A DNA stretch of 6,977 nt from Pseudomonadota bacterium. Lineage in GTDB: Bacteria; Desulfobacterota; Anaeroferrophillalia; Anaeroferrophillales; Tharpellaceae. Shown piece after piece: positions 1 to 6,733 of this stretch; position 1 is the first letter of the stretch; each line of letters begins with the position of its first letter. Location of the stretch: assembly GCA_015486505.1 (NCBI GenBank), contig WFRP01000112.1, forward strand, positions 1-6,977, written 5' to 3'. The notes below the pieces were generated by a model. That model was not told the origin of the DNA. It saw only the letters and a program-made list of their open reading frames with translations, and did not search any database. The translations under genes were made by a program, and so were the position numbers.

Positions 1-80
1 AATAAGTACTCTTATCAGAACATTTTCTGATTATTAAATCTTGTTTTTTGGTACAGAAAATAACCTGTAAGGTACTAATG
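1..80 (+). repeat. 80-bp flanking repeat, copy 1
   Basis: Full 80-bp copy, from AATAAGTACTCTT to GTACTAATG. It may extend left beyond the window. It is identical to the reverse complement of 6821-6900 except at position 53 (A here, G in that copy). The unit is itself an imperfect dyad: the first 29 bases pair with the last 27 at 21 positions with two single-base bulges. A smaller hairpin, ATCAGAA/TTCTGAT with a CATT loop, occupies 14-31. No protein coding is evident. Confidence 0.9.
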
Positions 81-123
81 CGGGAACAGATCCCGCAACC
101 CAAACGGAGCCTTGCGGCCCGCA
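81..123. other. Spacer between repeat copies 1 and 2
   Basis: A 43-bp spacer. Its first 24 bases have the form CGGGAA, six variable bases, CCGCAACCCAAA (81-104). The same block with the same six-base gap occurs, inverted, at 6945-6968. Two small hairpins are visible: GCGGGA/TCCCGC (80-96) and TTGCG/CGCAA (112-124), the second reaching into copy 2. Confidence 0.7.
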
Positions 124-190
124 AATAAGTACTCTTATCAGAACATTTTCTTGTTTTTTCAAACCGAAAATAACCTGTAAGGTACTAATC
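124..190 (+). repeat. 80-bp flanking repeat, copy 2 (13-nt internal deletion)
   Basis: Direct repeat of copy 1. It matches over the first 27 bases, lacks the 13 bases corresponding to 28-40 of copy 1, then resumes with TTGTTTTTT and the shared right end TAACCTGTAAGGTACTAAT. It has four substitutions in the centre (GGTACA to CAAACC) and the last base is C instead of G. The pairing of ATTTTC with GAAAAT across the centre survives. Unique sequence follows directly on its operon-facing side. Confidence 0.88.
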
Positions 191-317
191 AAAATTAGAC
201 CTGCATTTTCATCTTGACCACCAGCAAGTTTAATGAATGGCTGGCTGAAACGCCGCTTCGCTGACCTGTACCGGGGACAGATTTGAGATCTGTCCCCAGA
301 CCGAGACCAGCTGAAGT
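191..317. other. Non-coding stretch between repeat copy 2 and etfA
   Basis: No gene is visible. The segment holds the palindrome at 273-297 and otherwise unique sequence. No U-tract terminator for the minus-strand operon was found here. Confidence 0.6.
273..297. repeat. REP-like palindrome downstream of etfA
   Basis: GGGGACAGAT (273-282) and ATCTGTCCCC (288-297) form a perfect 10-bp stem with a TTGAG loop, about 20 bp past the etfA stop. Neither strand has a T-run after it, so it is not a standard intrinsic terminator, though it may stall or protect the 3' end of the transcript. The GGGGACAG stem resembles palindromes that occur many times in some bacterial genomes near Y1/RAYT-type transposases; this comparison is from memory. 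No transposase is present here. Confidence 0.6.
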
Positions 318-1277
318 TTACGCCTCTTTAAGTTTTTCAACCAGAACCGGAATAACCTTGTTGAGGTCGCCTTCGATACCGTAATCGGCAACGTTGAAGA
401 TATTGGCTTCGCCGTCTTTGTTGATGCCGACAATGTATTTGGAAGTGCCCATGCCGGCCAGATGCTGGATCGCGCCGGAGATTCCGGAAGCAATATAGAG
501 GTTGGGGCTGACAACCTTACCGGTCTGACCCACCTGAGCGGAATGATCACGCCAGCCGGCATCAACCGCGGCGCGGGATGAACCAACCGCGGCGCCCAGG
601 GTATCGGCAAGTTCTTCAATCAGTTTGAAACCTTCAGGTCCACCAAGACCCCGACCGCCGGAACAGATAATGTCGGCTTCGGTCAGTTCCGGCCGGTCAC
701 CGGAAACCTTGTTAACGGCCTTGACCGTAACTTTGGCGGCCGGAATTTCAGGAGCAAATTCAGCTACGGTGCCAGTCCCTTCAGCTTCCGTGATCGCGAA
801 AACGTTCGGCCGCAAAGTCGCCATCCGGATAGCACTGGAAATCTTGAAGGTACCGATTGCTTTACCGGCATAAACCGGGTGTTTGAAAGTGTAGTCACCA
901 TCAGCAAAAATAACCTCGGTGCAGTCGCTGACCAGACCGCAGTCGGTAATACCGGCGGCGCGGGCCGCCAGTTCACGACCGACCACACTGTGCCCCATCA
1001 GCACCAGAGCCGGGCTTTCCTGAGCAATAAAAGCCGCCAGCACCGCGGCATAGGTTTCGGTGGTGTAGGCCGCCAGGGCTTCATTATCGGCAAGCACAAC
1101 CTCATCCGCGCCATATTTTTTCAGCTCATCCGCGCAGGCACCAATCCCGCTGCCGATAACCAGGGCTTTCACAGTGTCGCCGGCCGCCGCCGCCAGGCGT
1201 TTGCCTTCGCTTAAGGCTTCGAAAGCAACTTTGCTCAATTTTCCATCGCGCTGTTCCGCGCAAACAACAATACTCAT
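318..1277 (-). CDS. etfA: Electron transfer flavoprotein, alpha subunit
   Basis: Large ETF subunit, 319 residues, carrying the redox FAD. The N-terminal nucleotide-binding-like domain covers about 1-190. The C-terminal FAD domain shows the full set of conserved elements: SGGRG (206-210), GSSRAAVDAGW (232-242), QVGQTGK (248-254), SGISGAIQHLAGM (264-276) and GINKDGEANIF (284-294). No ferredoxin-like N-terminal extension is present, unlike some larger EtfA proteins. ATG start with an AAGGGGG Shine-Dalgarno 9 nt upstream that overlaps the etfB stop, leaving only 14 bp between the genes. It is the last gene of the operon, and a 25-bp palindrome begins about 20 bp beyond its stop. No ETF:quinone oxidoreductase gene lies in the window, so the final electron acceptor is unknown. 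Confidence 0.95.
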   Translation of the reverse strand: MSIVVCAEQRDGKLSKVAFEALSEGKRLAAAAGDTVKALVIGSGIGACADELKKYGADEVVLADNEALAAYTTETYAAVLAAFIAQESPALVLMGHSVVGRELAARAAGITDCGLVSDCTEVIFADGDYTFKHPVYAGKAIGTFKISSAIRMATLRPNVFAITEAEGTGTVAEFAPEIPAAKVTVKAVNKVSGDRPELTEADIICSGGRGLGGPEGFKLIEELADTLGAAVGSSRAAVDAGWRDHSAQVGQTGKVVSPNLYIASGISGAIQHLAGMGTSKYIVGINKDGEANIFNVADYGIEGDLNKVIPVLVEKLKEA

Positions 1278-1291
1278 TATCTTAATCCCCC

Positions 1292-2071
1292 TTAAATTAC
1301 CTTAGCTTCGTTTTTGAGTAAGTCAACCAGTTTAGCAACCACTTCATCAACCTCACCGGTCAATTTCTGACCGGCTTTACGGGCCGGCGGAAGTTCGGCT
1401 GAAATCATCTCTACCTTTGTAGCCACATCATCGGCGCTCAAGCCGAGATCAGCCAGAGAGATAACCTCAAGCGGTTTGCGTTTGGCTTTCATAATGCCCG
1501 GCAATGAAGGGTAACGCACTTCATTAAGGCCTTTCTGAGCGGCAACCAGAGCCGGCAGGGCCATTTCCAGATCTTCAGTACCGCCGTCAATCTCGCGGGT
1601 AACTGAAATTTTACCATCGGCTAACTCTATCGCGGTAACCACGTTGGCCAGAGCGATGTCGAGTTTGGCGGCCAGGCGTGAAGGAACCTGAGCAACCCCA
1701 TCATCAACTGCCTCTTTACCGGCGAAAATAATATCAAAACCAGCTTCCTTGTCACTCAGCAACTTGGCCAGGGCCACGGAAACCGCATGGCTGTCGGCAT
1801 TAGCCAGGGCCGGATCATTGATGAGAACCGCCCGGTCGGCGCCCATTGCCAGAGAGTAACGCAGAGCTTCCTGAGCCGAATCGCCGCCAACGGTAACAAT
1901 CACAACTTCACCGCCATTGTTCTCTTTGGTCTTGATCGCTTCTTCAACCGCAAATTCATCGTAAGGATTAAGGATCAGGTTGACCCCTTCATCAGAGATT
2001 TGACCATCCGCACCGATAACAATCTTGGCTTCGGTGTCGAAAGTCTGTTTGATACAAGCTACAATTTTCAC
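1292..2071 (-). CDS. etfB: Electron transfer flavoprotein, beta subunit
   Basis: Small subunit (259 residues) of the ETF heterodimer that takes electrons from acyl-CoA dehydrogenases. Visible family features are the N-terminal KQTFDTEAK start, LNPYDEFAVEEA (34-45), MGADR (76-80), GKEAVDDGVAQV (118-129) and the ETF-beta signature beginning VTREIDGG and running to about residue 177. This is followed by LNEVRYPSLPGIMKAKRKP (182-200). The REIDGG and SLPGIMKAK blocks match canonical ETFs, which bind AMP structurally. They differ from the clostridial bifurcating EtfB, which has a W-EDG version and lacks the IMKAK block. Start is GTG, supported by a perfect AAGGAGG 7 nt upstream. It lies 42 bp after bcd, and its stop codon overlaps the Shine-Dalgarno of etfA, so the two subunits are probably translationally coupled. 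Confidence 0.94.
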   Translation of the reverse strand: MKIVACIKQTFDTEAKIVIGADGQISDEGVNLILNPYDEFAVEEAIKTKENNGGEVVIVTVGGDSAQEALRYSLAMGADRAVLINDPALANADSHAVSVALAKLLSDKEAGFDIIFAGKEAVDDGVAQVPSRLAAKLDIALANVVTAIELADGKISVTREIDGGTEDLEMALPALVAAQKGLNEVRYPSLPGIMKAKRKPLEVISLADLGLSADDVATKVEMISAELPPARKAGQKLTGEVDEVVAKLVDLLKNEAKVI

Positions 2072-2078
2072 AACAATA

Positions 2079-2085
2079 CCTCCTT
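2079..2085 (-). promoter_or_regulatory. Perfect Shine-Dalgarno fixing the GTG start of etfB
   Basis: AAGGAGG on the minus strand, 7 nt before a GTG codon. It is the best ribosome-binding site in the operon and decides the non-ATG start of etfB, because the encoded N-terminus MKIVACIKQ is the standard one for the family. Confidence 0.85.
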
Positions 2086-2113
2086 TTTAAAAGTTAACCA
2101 AACTACCTGCAAC

Positions 2114-3253
2114 CTAACTTAAAATATTTGTCGCAATTACCAGACGCATAACTTCACTGGTCCCCTCATAGATTTCCGTAATTTTGGCATCCCGGAAATA
2201 ACGCTCCAGCGGATAATCGGTGGTATAACCGTAACCGCCGAGAATCTGGATACCCTGGGTCGCCGCTTTCATCGCGGTTTCCGCCGCCATCAATTTTGCC
2301 ATCGCCGCCTCTTTACTAAAGGATTTCCCCTGGTCTTTAAGATAAGCAGCCCGGTGCGTCAGAAGGCGCGCCGCCTCATACTGGGTCGTAAGATCAGCCA
2401 GCATCCACTGAATTGCCTGCAGTTTGGCAATCGGTTTCCCGAACTGCACCCGCTCTTTGGCGTAAGCGGTGGCATCTTCAATCGCGGCCCGGGCAATCCC
2501 CAAAGCCTGAGAAGCGATCCCGATGCGGCCGCCGTCAAGCGTCGTCAGCGCGACCTTGAAACCTCTGCCCTCCTCACCCAGAAGATTATCCTTGGGAATC
2601 CGGCAATCTTCAAAAACGAGTTCGGCGGTTGAACTGCCGCGAATCCCGAGTTTGTCCTCCAGAGTCCCTACACTGAAGCCGGGATTATCCAGTTCGACAA
2701 TAAACGCGCTCAGACCGCGATGCCCTTTGGACTTATCGGTCGCCGCGATCAAAATACAGTAATCAGCTTCATTGCCGTTAGTGATAAAGATTTTCCGGCC
2801 GTTAATAACCCACTCATCACCATCAAGAACCGCAGTAGTGGCAAGATTTGCCGCATCAGAACCGGCATTCGGCTCGGTCAAACCGAGACAACCGAGTTTC
2901 CGGCCGCTGGCCATATCCGCCAGATATTTCTGCTTCTGCGCTTCGGTTCCGAAAATTTTAACCGGATCACAGGCCAGAGAGTTATTAACCGACACAATAA
3001 CCCCGGTTGCAGCACATTGCCGCGAAATCTCTTCAATCGCAATCGAGTAACAGATGTTGCTCATACCGGAGCCTTCGTAATCGACCGGAACGCTAACCCC
3101 CATCAACCCGAGTTCGCCAATTTTTTTGACGTTGGCCGCGGGGAATTTATGCTCTTTATCGACCTCCTTGGCGATCGGTTTCAGCTCTTTTTCGGCAAAG
3201 TTGCGCACCATCTGCAACATCATTTTTTCTTCTTCAGTATAGACAAATTCCAT
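2114..3253 (-). CDS. bcd: Short-chain acyl-CoA dehydrogenase, butyryl-CoA dehydrogenase type
   Basis: FAD flavoenzyme of 379 residues that converts butyryl-CoA to crotonyl-CoA, or the reverse, exchanging electrons with EtfAB. It aligns by eye along its whole length with clostridial Bcd and SCAD. The N-terminal helical domain covers roughly 1-115, a flavin-contacting segment LTEPNAGSD lies at 125-133 and KIFITNG at 154-160. The beta domain runs to about 230, and the C-terminal helical domain includes ERVQFGKPI (267-275) and QILGGYGYT (336-344). The catalytic base is Glu363 in IYEGTSEVMR, the position used by short-chain family members. Start ATG has AAGAGG 8 nt upstream; an ATG five bases earlier is out of frame. 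Two genes for its redox partner follow directly. Chain-length preference (C4 versus somewhat longer) is inferred from overall similarity. Confidence 0.93.
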   Translation of the reverse strand: MEFVYTEEEKMMLQMVRNFAEKELKPIAKEVDKEHKFPAANVKKIGELGLMGVSVPVDYEGSGMSNICYSIAIEEISRQCAATGVIVSVNNSLACDPVKIFGTEAQKQKYLADMASGRKLGCLGLTEPNAGSDAANLATTAVLDGDEWVINGRKIFITNGNEADYCILIAATDKSKGHRGLSAFIVELDNPGFSVGTLEDKLGIRGSSTAELVFEDCRIPKDNLLGEEGRGFKVALTTLDGGRIGIASQALGIARAAIEDATAYAKERVQFGKPIAKLQAIQWMLADLTTQYEAARLLTHRAAYLKDQGKSFSKEAAMAKLMAAETAMKAATQGIQILGGYGYTTDYPLERYFRDAKITEIYEGTSEVMRLVIATNILS

Positions 3254-3276
3254 TTCATAAGCCTCTTGAAAATAAA

Positions 3277-4131
3277 TTATTTACTGTAATCGTAGAAGCC
3301 GCGACCGCTTTTGCGCCCGTAAAAACCGGCATCAACATACTTCTTCAACAATGGGCAGGGCCGGTATTTACTGTCACCTAAGCCTTCGTGCAGAACATTC
3401 ATAATTGCCAGACAGGTATCAAGCCCGATCAGATCGGCTAAAGCCAGAGGGCCCATCGGATGATTCATACCCAGCTTCATTATATTATCAATATCTTCCG
3501 GCCGGCCAACACCTTCAAAAAGACAGTAAATTGCCTCGTTAATCATCGGCACAAGAATCCGGTTGGCAACAAAACCGGGGAAATCGCTGGCTTCACAGGG
3601 ATTTTTACCAAGTTTCTTCGCAAGTTCAACCACCGCGTCATAAGTTTCATCGGTAGTTGCGAGCCCCTTAATAACCTCGACCAGTTTCATCACCGGAACC
3701 GGATTCATAAAATGCATACCGATCATTTTCCCGGGGCGTTTAGTGGCCGCGCCAATCTTTGTAATCGAAATCGACGAGGTGTTGGAAGCAAGGATTGCGC
3801 CTTCCTGACAAATTTCATCAAGTTGAGCAAAAATATCAAGTTTGATCTTCTCATTTTCGGTTGCGGCCTCAACCACAATATCAACATCTTTCATAGCGGC
3901 AAGTTCAGTTGTGGTCGCAATCCGCCCCAGAACCGCGTCCATCTCCGCTTGTTCCATTTTACCTTTGTCAACCGAACGTTGAAGATTTTTCCTGATTACC
4001 GCCATGCCGTTTTCAACAAACTTCTCCGCGATATCGTGCATCACCACATCAAGACCCGCCTGGGCGGCAACCTGAGCAATCCCGTTGCCCATCTGACCGG
4101 CGCCGATAACCCCAACTTTTTTGATTTCCAT
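3277..4131 (-). CDS. hbd: 3-hydroxybutyryl-CoA dehydrogenase (S-specific)
   Basis: NAD(P)-dependent oxidoreductase interconverting acetoacetyl-CoA and (S)-3-hydroxybutyryl-CoA in the cytoplasm. The 284-residue length is typical of the stand-alone bacterial enzyme, as opposed to the FadB/FadJ fusions. The Rossmann motif GxGxxG is at Gly10, Gly12 and Gly15, with an acidic residue (Asp33) at the end of the second strand that favours NAD. The family catalytic set is visible: Ser119 in SNTSS, His140 in GMHFMNPVP, Glu152 in KLVEVI and Asn190 in GFVANR. The C-terminal domain holds the MGPLALADLIGLDT block. ATG start with GGAG 8 nt upstream. It lies 44 bp after the second thiolase and 23 bp before the acyl-CoA dehydrogenase, placing it between them as in the pathway except for the absent crotonase. 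Family assignment is firm. Confidence 0.95.
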   Translation of the reverse strand: MEIKKVGVIGAGQMGNGIAQVAAQAGLDVVMHDIAEKFVENGMAVIRKNLQRSVDKGKMEQAEMDAVLGRIATTTELAAMKDVDIVVEAATENEKIKLDIFAQLDEICQEGAILASNTSSISITKIGAATKRPGKMIGMHFMNPVPVMKLVEVIKGLATTDETYDAVVELAKKLGKNPCEASDFPGFVANRILVPMINEAIYCLFEGVGRPEDIDNIMKLGMNHPMGPLALADLIGLDTCLAIMNVLHEGLGDSKYRPCPLLKKYVDAGFYGRKSGRGFYDYSK

Positions 4132-4175
4132 AATAGCTTCTCCGTAAATAAAGGGTGAAGGGTAAAATTTGCCGA

Positions 4176-5456
4176 CTATCTTCTTTCAACCACCATCGCG
4201 GCCCCCTGACCGCCACCGATGCAGAGCGCGGCGAGGCCGCGTTCGGCATCATTTTTCTCGAGCGCGGTTAACAGAGTAACCAGAATCCGGGCCCCGGAGG
4301 CCCCAATCGGATGTCCGAGGGAGATACCGCTGCCGTAAATATTGGTTTTATCCATATCGATCTTCAACTCACGCACACAGCCGATTGCCTGGGAAGCGAA
4401 AGCTTCATTGAGCTCAAAATAGTCAATCGCATCAAGACTCATATCCAGCCGGGAAAGCAGACGGTTAATCGCCGGCACCGGGCCTAAGCCCATATAGGCC
4501 GGGTCGAGGCCGCCGGACTGAAAACCTTTAATTACAGCTTTGACTTCCAGGCCCAGCTCCGCGGCTTTTTCCGGCGTCATCAGCAGAAAGGCTGCCGCCG
4601 CGTCGTTGATCCCGGAAGCGTTCCCGGCAGTAACCGTACCATCCTTCTTGAAAGCCGGGCGTAATTTACCCATTTTCTCAACCGAAGTCTCCATCGGCCG
4701 CTCATCGACCGCGAAAGCAATCGGGTCCTTTTTGCGCTGCGGAATCATCACCGGAACAATTTCATCAACAAAAACTCCATCAGCAATCGCTTTACAGGCG
4801 CGCTGGTGACTTAAAGCCCCAAGTTCGTCCTGCTCCAAGCGGGAAATCCCGTAAAGTTCGGCAATATTTTCCGCGGTCACTCCCATATGGTAACCGTAAA
4901 ATATCTCCCAGAGGCCGTCATTAACCAGCAGATCGACCATTTCGGCATTCCCCATCCGCGCGCCCCAGCGCGCCGCCGGCATTGCGTAAGGAATCCGGCT
5001 CATATTTTCCATACCCCCGGCAATCATAATTTCATTTTCACCTGAAGCAATCGCCTGAGCGGCTAAAGCGACCGCTTTCAAACCGGAAGCGCAAACTTTA
5101 TTAACGGTATAGCCGCCGGCCTCACGCGGCAGACCGGCGCGAATCATCGCCTGCCGGGTAACGTTCTGGCCCTGCGCGGCGCCAACCACATTCCCCATAA
5201 TCACTTCATCGACCTGCAGCCCGGTAAAAGAACTCGCCCAATTACTATATTCAGCTTCAACTTCGCACTCTTTCCCAGCCAGGGCGGCGGCCCCGGCACC
5301 AACAATAGCAGAACTCATCACCGGCCGGCATTTTACTCTTTCAAGAACATTGCGAATTACCGTCGCCCCGAGATCAACCACCGGAATCCCCTTCAGACTT
5401 CCACCGTAGTTCCCGATTGCCGTCCGGGTCGCACTGACAATTGCTACTTCACGCAT
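4176..5456 (-). CDS. Acetyl-CoA acetyltransferase paralogue with N-terminal-domain insertion
   Basis: Second thiolase of the operon, 426 residues, about 33 longer than its neighbour and the family norm. All catalytic elements are present: Cys122 in NKVCASG, NEAF at 349-352, His382 in GHPIGASGAR and Cys412 in CIGGGQG. The YHMG short-chain motif sits at 189-192. The extra length is one block at about residues 43-78, between the first helix (ending NVLERVK) and the strand VDEVIMGNV. Here the neighbouring thiolase has only six connecting residues. The block contains two Cys and a small hydrophobic Ala/Gly-rich stretch (AIVGAGAAALAG). The reading frame is intact through it. Start ATG is fixed by a strong AAGGAG 6 nt upstream and by the normal thiolase N-terminus (MREVAIVSATRTAIG). 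It probably catalyses acetoacetyl-CoA thiolysis or synthesis; a different ketoacyl-CoA preference from the first thiolase is possible but unproven. Confidence 0.92.
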   Translation of the reverse strand: MREVAIVSATRTAIGNYGGSLKGIPVVDLGATVIRNVLERVKCRPVMSSAIVGAGAAALAGKECEVEAEYSNWASSFTGLQVDEVIMGNVVGAAQGQNVTRQAMIRAGLPREAGGYTVNKVCASGLKAVALAAQAIASGENEIMIAGGMENMSRIPYAMPAARWGARMGNAEMVDLLVNDGLWEIFYGYHMGVTAENIAELYGISRLEQDELGALSHQRACKAIADGVFVDEIVPVMIPQRKKDPIAFAVDERPMETSVEKMGKLRPAFKKDGTVTAGNASGINDAAAAFLLMTPEKAAELGLEVKAVIKGFQSGGLDPAYMGLGPVPAINRLLSRLDMSLDAIDYFELNEAFASQAIGCVRELKIDMDKTNIYGSGISLGHPIGASGARILVTLLTALEKNDAERGLAALCIGGGQGAAMVVERR

Positions 5457-5482
5457 ATTTATCTCCTTAAATTATTATTCTA

Positions 5483-6667
5483 TCAATCCAAATTTTCAAT
5501 TACCATTGAAACGGCTTCGCCACCGCCGAGGCAGAGGGAGGCCATACCGTAACGTTTCTGCCGGTTTTTAAGTGCATAGATCAGCGTAGTCAAAACCCGG
5601 GCCCCGGAGCAGCCGATCGGATGGCCCAGAGCCACCGCGCCGCCGTTCACATTAACCCGTTCCGGATCAATCCCCAATTCTTTAATAATGGCAACACTGG
5701 AAGTTGCGAAGGCTTCATTTATTTCATGCAGATCGATATCGGCAACTTTAAGCCCGGCTTTCTGCAGGACTTTCGGAATTGATTTGATCGGGGCGACCAG
5801 AACATCTTCCAGAGGCACCCCGGCGGCACCCTGCGCCACGATCCGGGCCAGGGGTTTGAGATTAAGTTCCGCGGCCCGTTCAGCCCCCGTCAGCAAAAGA
5901 CAACTGGCACCGTCACTGATTTTTGAAGCATTGCCGGCTGTGACGATACCGTTTTCAGCAAAGGCCGGACGTAACCGGGCCAAGGCTTCAATAGTCGCTT
6001 TCCGCGGCCCTTCATCAACCTTGAAATCGTAAGGATCACCGCGCCGCGGTGTAATTGTAACCGGTAAAATCTCATCGGCAAAAGCGTCCGTTTCAATCGC
6101 CTTAAGAGCCTTATCATTTGATGCTACCGAGAACGCGTCCATCTCCTTGCGGCTTACGGAAAACTTTTTACTGACCAACTCCGCCGTGTAACCCATGTGG
6201 TAATCATTAACCACATCCCAGAGACCATCATGCACCATACCGTCGACCACCTGAGCGTTGCCCATCCGCGCCCCGGAGCGGACCGCCGGTAAAAAATAGG
6301 GAATATTCGACATATTCTCCATGCCGCCGGCGGCAATTATTTGCGCATCACCGGCTTTAATCGCCTGCTCCGCCAGCATTACCGCTTTAAGGCCGGAACC
6401 ACAGACTTTATTAACGGTTATGGCGCCGCCTTTCATCGGCAAACCCGCCTTTATCATCGCCTGGCGCCCAGGATTCTGGCCCAGACCAGTGGGCACGACA
6501 TTCCCCATGATAACTTCATCAACCAGTTCCTTATCGAGACCGACTTTATCGATAACTCCGGCAATCGTCAGCCCACCGAGTTCAGTCGCCGTAAAAGAAG
6601 AAAGACCCCCCTGGAAATTTCCGATCGCGGTACGCAGCGCGCTGACTATAACTACGTCTTTACTCAT
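5483..6667 (-). CDS. thlA: Acetyl-CoA acetyltransferase (acetoacetyl-CoA thiolase), first gene of operon
   Basis: Cytoplasmic thiolase II that condenses two acetyl-CoA to acetoacetyl-CoA, or cleaves acetoacetyl-CoA in the degradative direction. The protein is 394 residues, the usual family length. Nucleophilic Cys89 lies in NKVCGSG, the NEAF motif covers residues 317-320, His349 lies in GHPIGCSGAR and the second catalytic Cys379 in CLGGGEA. The YHMG motif at 156-159 matches the short-chain acetoacetyl-CoA thiolases, where His/Met line the acyl pocket. The ATG start gives the standard N-terminus (VIVSALRTAIG). Its Shine-Dalgarno is weak: an AAGG about 12 nt upstream, the poorest of the operon. 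It ends with TGA 26 bp before a second thiolase gene. As first gene it follows about 150 bp of leader containing a hairpin. Substrate class is well supported; preference for C4 over C5 ketoacyl-CoA cannot be read from sequence. Confidence 0.95.
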   Translation of the reverse strand: MSKDVVIVSALRTAIGNFQGGLSSFTATELGGLTIAGVIDKVGLDKELVDEVIMGNVVPTGLGQNPGRQAMIKAGLPMKGGAITVNKVCGSGLKAVMLAEQAIKAGDAQIIAAGGMENMSNIPYFLPAVRSGARMGNAQVVDGMVHDGLWDVVNDYHMGYTAELVSKKFSVSRKEMDAFSVASNDKALKAIETDAFADEILPVTITPRRGDPYDFKVDEGPRKATIEALARLRPAFAENGIVTAGNASKISDGASCLLLTGAERAAELNLKPLARIVAQGAAGVPLEDVLVAPIKSIPKVLQKAGLKVADIDLHEINEAFATSSVAIIKELGIDPERVNVNGGAVALGHPIGCSGARVLTTLIYALKNRQKRYGMASLCLGGGEAVSMVIENLD

Positions 6668-6705
6668 AAAAATTTTTGGCCTTGGAAATTATTGGTTTAA
6701 GGAAT

Positions 6706-6711
6706 TTTATA
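6706..6711 (-). promoter_or_regulatory. Possible -10-like element upstream of the operon
   Basis: TATAAA on the minus strand, about 39 bp before the first start codon, in an AT-rich stretch. No convincing -35 hexamer sits at 16-18 bp (the closest, TTGGCT, is only 11 bp away). The real promoter may instead lie further right, in or beyond the leader hairpin. Confidence 0.2.
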
Positions 6712-6733
6712 TGTAACTATTCAGCCAAATTTT

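Noticed and set aside
1..190. Integron attC-like array
   Set aside because: The long imperfect dyad with bulged bases recalls attC, but the expected outer RYYYAAC/GTTRRRY boxes are not found, the copies on the two sides are inverted rather than all direct, and the segment between is a six-gene operon, not single-gene cassettes.
1..190. CRISPR array
   Set aside because: Repeats of 67-80 bp with only one spacer per side, spacers sharing a conserved block, and no cas gene.
273..297. Rho-independent terminator of the operon
   Set aside because: The stem is strong, but the minus strand continues with GGTACAGGTC and no U-run, so a standard intrinsic terminator is not supported.
3256..3258. Alternative ATG for the acyl-CoA dehydrogenase
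   Set aside because: It is five bases upstream of the chosen start and out of frame with the protein.
2720..4158. Long open frames on the plus strand (2720-3289 and 3460-4158)
   Set aside because: They lie wholly or mostly opposite the acyl-CoA dehydrogenase and hydroxybutyryl-CoA dehydrogenase genes, encode no recognisable domain and have low-complexity composition; they are antisense shadows of codon bias.
6321..6716. Plus-strand open frame reaching into the operon leader
   Set aside because: Antisense to the first thiolase for almost its whole length, no ribosome-binding site or family resemblance.
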